Source: CAZBBB01 sp964490005 (GTDB lineage Bacteria > Planctomycetota > B15-G4). From it: a stretch of 5,464 nt of DNA. Where the stretch lies: NCBI GenBank assembly GCA_964490005.1, contig CAZBBB010000150.1:1-5464 (forward strand). Reading direction: 5' to 3'. The notes beneath the pieces are model-generated. The model worked only from the letters and a program-made list of their open reading frames with translations. It was not told the DNA's origin and made no database searches. A program made the translations under genes and the position numbers. Shown piece by piece: positions 1 through 5,464 of the stretch (position 1 is its first letter; every line of letters starts with the position of its first letter).

Positions 1-727
1 GCACCTCGGGCGCGGTCGGCGCGAGCGTGGCCGTCGCGAGCGCCGCGCCGCCGGCCGCCGCGCGCCGCGCCGACAGCCAGCGCATGCCGCCGGCGATCGC
101 GCCGTAGTAGGCGATGTCGGTCGCCAGCACGAAGGTCACGAGCGTGAGCACGACGAGCGTGATGAGCGTGCCGGCACTGCCGAGCCCGCCCACGACGAGC
201 AGCTGGTGGTTGATGTAGTCGCCCACCACGCCGCCCACCGGGAAGCTGCCCGGCACGTCGCCGAAGAGGTGCGCGAGCAGGCCCGCGAAGGACACCAGGC
301 ACAGCAGCAGCCCCGAGACGCGGATCGTGAGCGACTCGGGCTGCACGCGCGCGAACAGCGTGCCGCCCCACAGCCCCAGGCAGGTGACGATCAGCCAGGC
401 GGCGTAGCCGAAGGCGCCCAGCAGCAGGTTCGCCATGAACTCGCCGGTCGAGCCGCACAGGTTGCGCTCGCCGTAGCTGCTCGCGAAGGCCAGCAGCAGG
501 AACAGCGTGAAGCCGAGCAGGAAGATCGCGAAGACCTCGCGCAGCCGGTCACGGGCCGCGTCGGAGAGCGGTTCGTTGACGATGCGCTCGGCGCGGCGCT
601 TGGCGGCCTTGGCCGGCGCCGTGGCGGCGAGCGTGTCGAAGGCGCGGCGCGCACCGCCTCCCATCGCCGCGGCGAGCTTGCGGCTCGCCAGCAACGTCTC
701 CTGCGCCTTGGCCTTCTTGCGTCCCAT
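1..727 (-). CDS. ftsK: DNA translocase FtsK/SpoIIIE family, N-terminal four-helix membrane domain (partial, cut by window edge)
   Basis: This is the first 242 residues of a protein that continues past the left edge of the window. A basic cytoplasmic leader of about 63 residues (start MGRKKAKAQ, many Lys/Arg) is followed by four hydrophobic segments at roughly 64-82, 96-123, 134-156 and 176-203. Segment 2 has the FtsK pattern (NLCG..GEFMANLLLGAFGYAAWL) and the stretch before segment 4 has the family GGVVGD motif followed by a glycine-containing helix ending in ATD. After residue 215 an Ala/Arg/Pro-rich linker begins, as expected before the motor domain. FtsK anchors at the division site and its C-terminal RecA-like motor pumps DNA to resolve and segregate chromosome termini; that motor is outside the window and cannot be checked. 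The ATG at 727 is chosen because GGAGAG lies 6 bases upstream and all four helices follow in frame. The next gene is divergent. An unrelated four-helix membrane protein is the less likely alternative. Confidence 0.85.
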   Translation of the reverse strand, partial: MGRKKAKAQETLLASRKLAAAMGGGARRAFDTLAATAPAKAAKRRAERIVNEPLSDAARDRLREVFAIFLLGFTLFLLLAFASSYGERNLCGSTGEFMANLLLGAFGYAAWLIVTCLGLWGGTLFARVQPESLTIRVSGLLLCLVSFAGLLAHLFGDVPGSFPVGGVVGDYINHQLLVVGGLGSAGTLITLVVLTLVTFVLATDIAYYGAIAGGMRWLSARRAAAGGAALATATLAPTAPEV

Positions 728-733
728 CCGCCA

Positions 734-739
734 CTCTCC
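734..739 (-). promoter_or_regulatory. Ribosome binding site for ftsK
   Basis: The minus strand reads GGAGAG, then a 6-base spacer, then ATG at 727. The purine-rich block stands out in GC-rich surroundings and supports this ATG over in-frame alternatives further downstream. Confidence 0.6.
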
Positions 740-896
740 GATCCGCGCCACGCCCGCGGCCGGCGGCGCGCCCACCCGCCGCGGATCACGTCGGCGCATC
801 GTCGCGCCGTGGCCGCCGGGCATCAATGCTCTTCCGGACGCCGTCGAGCGGCGCGCAGCGCCCCACCGAACTCAAGCCGGCGCGTCGACCGGGCCG

Positions 897-902
897 AGAA
901 GG
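897..902 (+). promoter_or_regulatory. Ribosome binding site that decides the GTG start of the PilZ gene
   Basis: AGAAGG at 897-902 is followed by a 5-base spacer and GTG at 908. The reading frame is open far upstream, antisense to ftsK, so this site is the main reason for placing the start at 908. Another in-frame GTG at 809 has no purine-rich block before it. Confidence 0.55.
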
Positions 903-907
903 TCCGC

Positions 908-2023
908 GTGGCCCCCCTCGCCCTGCTCGCCGATGCCGTGGCGCCGGAGGCGACGGCCATCCTGACGGTCGCGGGGCTGCTGTTCCTCGGCGCGGCGGCG
1001 GCGCACGCGCTGCTGCGCCGGCTGATCCGCGGTTCGGTGGCGCAGGTCGGCCGGCAGTCGGGCCTGTCGACCGAGTCGGCCGAGTTTCTGGGCACGCTGC
1101 TCGGGGCGGCGGGCCCGCAGGCGGCGCAACTCGTGCTCGACGACACGCCGCGCCTGCTCGCCGGGCTCGCCGCGCATCTGCAGCGCACGCGCACCCGCGC
1201 CTCGGCGCGCCGCTTCGCGGTCCGCGCGCAGCGGCTGCTCGACGAACTGCAGCTCGCCGAGCCGGCCTTCGACGGCGCGCCGCGCCCCTTCGACGAGCTG
1301 GCGCTGCTCGACGCGCGCGAGAGTTCCGAGCGCGGCTTCGTCGCGTGGGTCGTGGCGGCCGACCTGCGCACGCTGACCGTCGTGAGCCCATGGGGCTGCC
1401 CTTTCCCGCAGCGGCACGCGCTGCTCGTCGCGCCCGCCGCGCCGGGCCAACCGAGCTTCGAGGCCGAGCTGCTCGCCGGCCCGGACACGCTCCACCGCGG
1501 CTGGACGCTCGCTCACCGACTGGTGGACGCCCTCACCGAACGCCGCGCCGTGGCCCGCGTGCGCTGCCCGCTCGACGTGCACACGCTGCCCGAGAGCGGC
1601 GCCGCGCCGCGAGTGCGCGAGCGACTCGGCCGCGACGTGGCGGTCAGCCTCGAAGAGCTGCGCGCGACGCCGGCCTGGGCCGAGCGCGCCCCGGCGCGGC
1701 TGGTCGACCTCTCGCCCGAGGGCTGCCAGCTGCAGGTCGCGCGGCCCGTGCAGCTGCGCGATCGGCTGCACCTGCTGCTCCCCGACGAGGCGGGCACGCG
1801 CGTCGTCGCATTGCCGCTCGCCGAAGTCGTCTCGCTGCGCCGCGGCGAGGGCGGCGCCGTGCGGATCGGCTGCCGCTTCGTCGAGCCGCGCCCGCGCGAA
1901 CGCCTCGCGATCGCCACCTGGATGGCCGATCGCGCCGACTCCCGGCACGCGGCCGCCGCGCGCTCGGGCGTCGGCGCGGTCACCGGCTCAGGTGCCGCGA
2001 CGGACGACGATTCCGCAGGTTGA
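908..2023 (+). CDS. Membrane-anchored PilZ domain protein, predicted c-di-GMP effector
   Basis: The product is 371 residues from a GTG start. Residues 14-36 form one hydrophobic segment, so the protein is probably anchored in the inner membrane with the rest cytoplasmic. Residues 40-125 are Arg/Leu/Ala-rich and likely helical. Residues 125-205 look beta-rich and could be a YcgR-N-like domain, but I do not recognise the family with confidence. The C-terminal part is a PilZ domain: the RxxxR motif is at R213-R217 (RRAVAR) and the DxSxxG motif at D267, S269, G272 (DLSPEG), followed by a hydrophobic strand pattern and IGCRFVE near 320-326. Both c-di-GMP contact motifs are intact, so ligand binding is predicted from family knowledge. 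The stretch between them is long (about 50 residues), with an Arg/Glu-rich insertion near 235-262. The final 30 residues are low-complexity Ala/Gly/Asp. The output target is unknown. The gene is divergent from ftsK, and its last 36 bases overlap the end of the convergent gene. Confidence 0.8.
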   Translation: MAPLALLADAVAPEATAILTVAGLLFLGAAAAHALLRRLIRGSVAQVGRQSGLSTESAEFLGTLLGAAGPQAAQLVLDDTPRLLAGLAAHLQRTRTRASARRFAVRAQRLLDELQLAEPAFDGAPRPFDELALLDARESSERGFVAWVVAADLRTLTVVSPWGCPFPQRHALLVAPAAPGQPSFEAELLAGPDTLHRGWTLAHRLVDALTERRAVARVRCPLDVHTLPESGAAPRVRERLGRDVAVSLEELRATPAWAERAPARLVDLSPEGCQLQVARPVQLRDRLHLLLPDEAGTRVVALPLAEVVSLRRGEGGAVRIGCRFVEPRPRERLAIATWMADRADSRHAAAARSGVGAVTGSGAATDDDSAG

Positions 2024-3964
2024 GGCGCTCTTGGCCCGGGCGGGCTCGAGCACATACTCCCGTGCGGGCCCCTGGCCGTCGAGCCAGACGTCCCTGAAGG
2101 ACGCCCGCTGGTAGCCCGGCGCGTCGACGCGAACGTCGTACGGGCCCGGGTGCAGGGACTCGATGCGCAAGGCGCTGTTCGATTCGTACGCCGCGGTGCC
2201 TGCCGAGCTGCCGGCGGTGACGATCACGCTGGCCCCCTCGAGCGGCTTGCCCGCCTCGTCCAGCACAAGGAATTCCTGGCGCCGGAACACGTCGGTGATG
2301 GTCGCCTCGATCGGGCGCCACTCCCCCGGCTGCAGTTCGATCGACTCGGCGCGAAAGCACGTGCGCCCCGCCGGGTCGAGCACGCTCAGTTGCACCGTCG
2401 AGCCCGGCACGATCGCGTCGAGCCGCACCACGGTCGGGCCGCACAACCCCTCGAGCGGCAACTGCACCCGGCTCCGCTTCTCCGGAGCGTCCGCGACGCG
2501 CCCGGCCTGCGGCTCGCGCGCACCCTCGAACAGCACGCTGAAGCCCGCCAGCGTGCCGCCGTCGGCGCGCGTCACGCGGACGTCGACGCTCGCGGTCCGC
2601 TCGAGCACGACACCCGCCGAGGACTGCGCGGCGTCGAGCGCGATCTGCGTGCCGCGGTAGCCGGGCGCGCGCACGAGGACCTGCTGCTCGTCGCGCGGCC
2701 AGTCGAGACGCGCGCGGCCCTGGGGCGAGGTCGGAGCCGCGTCGAGCAGCCCGGTGCCCGGCGCCGTCAACGCCACGCGGCCCACGGGCGCGCCGTCCTC
2801 GTCGAGCACGGTCACGAGCGTGCGCCGCACCGGCACAGGGAAGATGTCGCTCAGCCAGATGTCGTCGGAGGTGTTCGCGACCCTGAAGCGCACGCAGGCG
2901 CGTTCGGCGCGGCCGGGAGAGAAGGCCATCAGCGACGCCGCGCCGCGCCGGAACCAGGCCAGCGGCAGCTCGAAGCGTCCGCTCGCATCGGTCTCGACGG
3001 TCCGTGGCACGCCGGCCGTCGGGCACGCGGCGTCCCACGACGTGCACTCGACGACGGCGGGCGCGTCGGCACCTTGCACGCGCCCGTAGACGGAGGGTGC
3101 GCGCCACAGGCGCACGACGGCGTCGTCGACGGGCAACGCGAACTCGTAGCTGCCGTCCGTCCACGGCTCGGAGCCGCCCGGCACCCAGTGGCCGCCGACG
3201 CGCACGTGCACGCTGGTCCACGACTCGGGAACGGTGAAGCAGAACGTCCCGTCGGGCGCGGTGCGTCGTGCGTTGTCGAGCAGGGAGCCGCCCAGGCCCG
3301 GCACGTCGAGCGCGAGCGCGTCGCGGCCGCTGGCCGCACCGGCGCCGCGGTCGAGGCCCGGCGCACCGCTCAACGCGATCGGGAGGGCGCGCGTCGTCGG
3401 CCGGCCCTCGAGCAGCACGCGACCCGCGAAGCGCCGGCCTGCCGGAAGCGTCACCTGCCGCTCGCCGCGGGCCGTCTCGAGCTCGAGGCTCTCGGGCTGC
3501 ACGCCGACGCCGCCGATGCGCAGCCGCCCGCCGAGTTCGCCGCCCGGGAGCGAGAGCCTTCCCTGCGCATCGGTCAGGCCGACGACAGGCGCTGCGCCCA
3601 GGACCCGCAACTCGACCGGGGAGAAGTCCGCCGGGCGACCGTCGGCGTGACGCAGTTCGAGGTGCAGCAGGCTCGCGGCGCGCTGCGCCGCCTCGTCGGG
3701 CAGCGGGCGCGCCACGCTGTCGAATCGGGGCAGGGCCGACCCGGCCCGACCTGACGCGGCGCCCGGCGCGGCCGCGAGTCCGGCCGTCAGCGGCGTCCGG
3801 TCCGGCGCGGGCACCCTCTCCGCGAGCGCCGGCCCGCCTCCCGTCAGCATCGAGGCGCCGGCCGCGCTCGCCGCGAGGAGCGCGAGGCCGGCGCCGAACA
3901 GACCGCGCCGCCGTGTCCGAGATGCGCTGAGACTGCGTGCCGCCCTGCGAGCCCGTCTCGACAT
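1988..3964 (-). CDS. Exported carboxypeptidase-regulatory-like repeat protein, function unknown
   Basis: The product is 658 residues from the ATG at 3964; an upstream in-frame ATG at 4039 would add 25 residues. The 3964 start is preferred because it puts a basic n-region and a hydrophobic core (residues 16-39, RTRRRGLFGAGLALLAASA) at the N-terminus. The TRRRGLF segment resembles a twin-arginine export signal, but a Sec signal or membrane anchor is also possible. A Pro/Ala-rich linker to about residue 85 follows. The rest is a chain of beta-rich modules with recurring turn motifs: TDAQGRLSL (about 130), APDGTFCF (about 235), TDASGRFEL (about 325), LDEDGAPVG (about 387) and LDEAGKPLEGASV (about 568). 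The last two open typical carboxypeptidase-regulatory-like folds, each ending in a strand with APGY (about 433 and 615). Seven cysteines occur in the mature part, compatible with disulfides outside the cytoplasm. No peptidase, glycosidase or other catalytic motif is visible. The role may be surface, periplasmic or adhesive. Neither candidate start has a good ribosome binding site. The gene follows rpoZ on the same strand. Confidence 0.75.
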   Translation of the reverse strand: MSRRARRAARSLSASRTRRRGLFGAGLALLAASAAGASMLTGGGPALAERVPAPDRTPLTAGLAAAPGAASGRAGSALPRFDSVARPLPDEAAQRAASLLHLELRHADGRPADFSPVELRVLGAAPVVGLTDAQGRLSLPGGELGGRLRIGGVGVQPESLELETARGERQVTLPAGRRFAGRVLLEGRPTTRALPIALSGAPGLDRGAGAASGRDALALDVPGLGGSLLDNARRTAPDGTFCFTVPESWTSVHVRVGGHWVPGGSEPWTDGSYEFALPVDDAVVRLWRAPSVYGRVQGADAPAVVECTSWDAACPTAGVPRTVETDASGRFELPLAWFRRGAASLMAFSPGRAERACVRFRVANTSDDIWLSDIFPVPVRRTLVTVLDEDGAPVGRVALTAPGTGLLDAAPTSPQGRARLDWPRDEQQVLVRAPGYRGTQIALDAAQSSAGVVLERTASVDVRVTRADGGTLAGFSVLFEGAREPQAGRVADAPEKRSRVQLPLEGLCGPTVVRLDAIVPGSTVQLSVLDPAGRTCFRAESIELQPGEWRPIEATITDVFRRQEFLVLDEAGKPLEGASVIVTAGSSAGTAAYESNSALRIESLHPGPYDVRVDAPGYQRASFRDVWLDGQGPAREYVLEPARAKSASTCGIVVRRGT

Positions 3965-4063
3965 GACGGGCCCGGCTAGTGCGGGAACGCGGACCGCGTG
4001 ACAGGCTCGCGCGGCATGCGCCGCGGCGGCGACCGGCATGGCGGCCGCCGCCCCGGCGGGGCC

Positions 4064-4423
4064 TCAGTCGTCGTCGGAGTCGTCATCCGAGGAGCTGCCG
4101 TAGCTCGCGCCGGCCGAGCCCGTGTCGGGCGCGGTGAGCGTGCGGGCCATGCGCGTGCGCAGGGCCTCGAGCAGTTCGGCCTCGTCGCTGGCCATCTGCT
4201 GCTGCGCCTCGAGCGCCTTGATCTCCTCCTCGGAGAGATCGACCAGCTCGATCGCGTCGGCCTCGATCTCGAGCATCGCGATCCGGATCGGGTTGATCTC
4301 CTTGGTCTCGACCAGTTTCGGCGCGCCGCCGACCAGCTCCTGCACGCGCTTCTGCAGCAGCACCGTCAGCCGGAACAGCCCGCCGACGCGGTCGGCCAGC
4401 TCCATCACTTTCGTGCGATCCAT
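4064..4423 (-). CDS. rpoZ: RNA polymerase omega subunit (RpoZ/Rpb6 family), divergent
   Basis: The product is 119 residues. Omega is the small subunit that clamps the C-terminal region of beta-prime and helps core RNA polymerase assemble. Residues 8-60 follow the family pattern: a helix with FRLTVLLQKRVQEL (17-30) matching the RF.LVL.A.KRARQL core, then GG.PKLV (32-38), an Asn at 44, and the A..EI segment (A49, E52, I53) followed by I58. The usual NRF/NRY before the core helix is replaced by GGLF, and the N-terminal TVED-like segment is not recognisable, so this is a divergent member. The region 62-94 is charged and probably helical. The tail is unusual: Gly/Ser-rich and ending in SSSDDDSDDD (110-119). 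A clear GAGGAG lies 9 bases before the ATG. The position directly after gmk strongly supports the call, because gmk-rpoZ is a common gene pair. Similarity by eye is moderate. Confidence 0.78.
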   Translation of the reverse strand: MDRTKVMELADRVGGLFRLTVLLQKRVQELVGGAPKLVETKEINPIRIAMLEIEADAIELVDLSEEEIKALEAQQQMASDEAELLEALRTRMARTLTAPDTGSAGASYGSSSDDDSDDD

Positions 4424-4432
4424 CTCGATTGT

Positions 4433-4438
4433 CTCCTC
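4433..4438 (-). promoter_or_regulatory. Ribosome binding site for rpoZ
   Basis: The minus strand reads GAGGAG, then a 9-base spacer, then ATG at 4423. It is the strongest Shine-Dalgarno match in the window and lies in the 40-base gap after gmk, suggesting that rpoZ is translated independently of gmk at a good rate. Confidence 0.6.
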
Positions 4439-4463
4439 GGGTTCTCTCGTGCGTGATTGCGGT

Positions 4464-5042
4464 TCAGGCCGTGACGGGCAGTCCGATGAGACCGAAGGTC
4501 TCCTTCACGGCGTGTTCGATCGATGCGTTGACGACGATGCGGCTGCCGTCGGCGCGGGCCTCGTCCATCTCGGCGCGCGCGCGGGCCAGGCGGCGCTCGA
4601 TGGCCGCCTCGTCGTCGGTGCTGCGGCGGCGCAGGCGCTCCTCGAGCACCGCCATGTCGGGCGGCGCGATGAACAGGTACAGGCCGTCGTAGCCGGCGCG
4701 GCGCAGGTTGCGCGCGCCGGTCACGTCGACCTCCATCAGGTAGACGACGTCGGGGTCGGCCAGCGCCTGCTCGAGTTCGCGCTTGAGCGAGCCGTACAGG
4801 TGGCCGTTGCCGAAGACGTCGTTGGTCTCGGCGAAGCGGCCCTCGGCCTTCATCTCGAGAAAGCGCTCGCGCGTCGTGAAGTGGTAGTCGCGGTCGGGCA
4901 CCTCGCCGGCGCGCGGCGGACGCGTCGTGACCGTGACCGCCACGCGGATCGACGGGTGCCGGCGCAGGCGCTCCTTGATGGTGGTCTTGCCCGAGCCCGA
5001 GGGGCCCGACATGACGACGAGGCGTCCCTTGCGCGCGCTCAT
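4464..5042 (-). CDS. gmk: Guanylate kinase
   Basis: The product is 192 residues, close to the usual length of about 190-210. It phosphorylates GMP (and dGMP) with ATP to give GDP in the cytoplasm, an essential step of guanine nucleotide synthesis. The P-loop is SGPSGSGKTT (12-21, Lys19). The GMP-binding segment TTRPPRAGE (39-47) supplies R41, R44 and E47, with DYHF at 52-55 (Y53). The F.E..DVFGN..YGS segment (about 70-84) and the VYLMEVDVTGA segment (about 99-109) are the expected conserved stretches, and the lid region is RLRRRSTDDEAAIERRL. The final I.VNASIEHAV matches the family C-terminus. Position 37 is Thr where the yeast enzyme has Ser34, a conservative change. The start codon overlaps the yicC stop as ATGA, so translation is probably coupled to yicC. 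rpoZ follows after 40 bases. Confidence 0.96.
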   Translation of the reverse strand: MSARKGRLVVMSGPSGSGKTTIKERLRRHPSIRVAVTVTTRPPRAGEVPDRDYHFTTRERFLEMKAEGRFAETNDVFGNGHLYGSLKRELEQALADPDVVYLMEVDVTGARNLRRAGYDGLYLFIAPPDMAVLEERLRRRSTDDEAAIERRLARARAEMDEARADGSRIVVNASIEHAVKETFGLIGLPVTA

Positions 5043-5464
5043 TCGACGTTCGCCGCCTGCTCGCGCAGGGCCTCGACCCCGGCCTTGGCCGCGACGATCG
5101 AGCGCGCGAGCCGCGCGTCGCCCGACTTGGCGCCGGCCGTGTTGATCTCGCGCCCGATCTCCTGCAGCAGGAAGTCGAGCTGGCGCCCGGCCGGGCCCCG
5201 GCCCGCGAGCGTCTCGCGCAGCGCCGCGAGGTGAGCGTCGAGGCGGTCGAGCTCTTCGGTGATGTCGGCGCGCTCGGCGAGCAGCGCCAGCTCGCGGCGC
5301 AGGCCGGGGTCGTCGGCCGGCAGCTCGGCGCCCTGCAGCAGCTGCGCGACGCGTCGGGCCGTGCCCGCCTGCCGCTCGGCGAGCGCGACCGGCGCGCGGC
5401 GGCGCACGGCGGCCAGGTGCCGCTCGAGCGACGTCGCCAGCCGGCGCAGCGCCGCGATCAGCCG
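5039..5464 (-). CDS. yicC: YicC-family endoribonuclease, C-terminal part (partial, cut by window edge)
   Basis: Only the last 141 residues are in the window; the frame stays open to the right edge, so the gene starts outside it. The YicC family comprises endoribonucleases that act on RNA, including small RNAs in Escherichia coli. The C-terminal signature is very clear: a Leu/Arg-rich helical stretch, then LRRELALLAERADITEELDRL, then HLAALRETL, then GPAGRQLDFLLQEIGREINT followed by GAKSGDARL, and a terminal helix ending EALREQAANVE. E. coli YicC has the closely similar E(V)ALLAQKADVAEELDRL, RRLDFLMQELNREANT.GSKS and EQ..NIE segments. A GTG at 5407 is an in-frame internal codon, not a credible start, because homologous sequence continues upstream of it. 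The stop overlaps the gmk start by 4 bases. YicC next to gmk is a common arrangement. Confidence 0.94.
   Translation of the reverse strand, partial: RLIAALRRLATSLERHLAAVRRRAPVALAERQAGTARRVAQLLQGAELPADDPGLRRELALLAERADITEELDRLDAHLAALRETLAGRGPAGRQLDFLLQEIGREINTAGAKSGDARLARSIVAAKAGVEALREQAANVE

Larger units (their letters stand above)
728..907. other. Divergent spacer between ftsK and the PilZ gene
   Basis: This 180-base region separates two genes that start in opposite directions, so promoters for both are expected here or just inside the coding starts. I could not identify a convincing -35/-10 pair on either strand because the region is very GC-rich. The only notable element is a short perfect dyad, GCATCAATGC, at 820-829, which sits in the most AT-rich patch of the spacer. 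All frames remain open for long distances because stop codons are rare at this GC content, but I see no gene-like protein here. Confidence 0.4.

Noticed and set aside
820..829. Dyad GCATCAATGC in the ftsK/PilZ spacer, considered as an operator
   Set aside because: The arms are only 4 bp, there is no second copy nearby, and no recognisable promoter elements position it; it is too short to call a binding site.
206..907. Plus-strand open frame extending upstream of the PilZ gene, giving a protein of about 605 residues
   Set aside because: The first part is antisense to the FtsK membrane domain, has shadow-like composition (Arg/Gln/Glu/His-rich) and lacks a ribosome binding site. The start at 908 has one and begins right before the hydrophobic anchor.
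1980..3221. Second minus-strand open frame of about 413 residues in the same region as the exported protein
   Set aside because: It is an arginine-dominated frame-shifted shadow of the exported protein with no motif of its own.
2150..3754. Long plus-strand open frame of about 534 residues inside the exported-protein gene
   Set aside because: It is antisense to the repeat protein, is rich in Arg/His/Ala/Gln without domain signatures, and is explained by the scarcity of stop codons in GC-rich DNA. The minus-strand frame shows repeated folds and an export signal.
3965..4039. Upstream ATG at 4039 as the start of the exported protein
   Set aside because: It would put 25 Ala/Val/His/Arg residues before the Arg-rich n-region of the signal. 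It cannot be excluded, because neither start has a clear ribosome binding site, but 3964 gives a more typical export signal.
4050..4062. Small hairpin GCCCC-GGC-GGGGC just after the rpoZ stop, considered as a terminator
   Set aside because: The stem is only 5 bp, no T-run follows on the minus strand, and such dyads are expected by chance at this GC content.
4122..5234. Plus-strand open frame of about 370 residues across rpoZ, gmk and yicC
   Set aside because: It is antisense to three recognisable proteins, and its serine-rich and valine/alanine-rich stretches are reverse reads of those genes.

Overview
The window is very GC-rich bacterial DNA (C or G at nearly every third codon position) and is densely packed with genes. 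It holds six genes: four complete and two cut by the window edges. Nothing in it is diagnostic of a species. The combination of very high GC, a yicC-gmk-rpoZ cluster, a large exported protein built of carboxypeptidase-regulatory-like beta-sandwich repeats, and a divergent omega subunit with an acidic tail would fit a high-GC member of the Planctomycetota, or a similar group such as Myxococcota. This placement is an inference only.

Layout, left to right. Bases 1-727 (minus) are the N-terminal membrane part of an FtsK/SpoIIIE DNA translocase, running off the left edge before the motor domain. A 180-base divergent spacer (728-907) separates it from a plus-strand gene (908-2023) encoding a membrane-anchored PilZ protein predicted to bind c-di-GMP. 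That gene runs tail-to-tail into a minus-strand gene (1988-3964, possibly starting at 4039) for a large exported repeat protein; the two coding ends overlap by 36 bp. To the right is a compact minus-strand housekeeping cluster, transcribed from right to left: yicC (C-terminal part only, running off the right edge), gmk (joined to yicC by a 4-base ATGA overlap) and an rpoZ-like gene with a strong ribosome binding site. The exported-protein gene follows rpoZ on the same strand and may be the distal gene of the same transcript.

How the genes relate. yicC, gmk and rpoZ are a well-known neighbourhood linking RNA turnover, guanine nucleotide supply and RNA polymerase assembly. In many bacteria coaBC follows rpoZ; here a secreted repeat protein of unknown role takes that position. 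The FtsK and PilZ genes are divergent and could share a regulatory region, placing a chromosome-segregation/division motor beside a c-di-GMP effector. That is a context observation, not proof of a functional link.

I found no tRNA, rRNA, CRISPR array, insertion sequence, phage gene, toxin-antitoxin pair or obvious defence system. Apart from the spacer at 728-907, gaps between genes are short (about 25-100 bases). The window looks like ordinary chromosomal core plus two lineage-specific genes; I do not see a convincing new multi-gene system.
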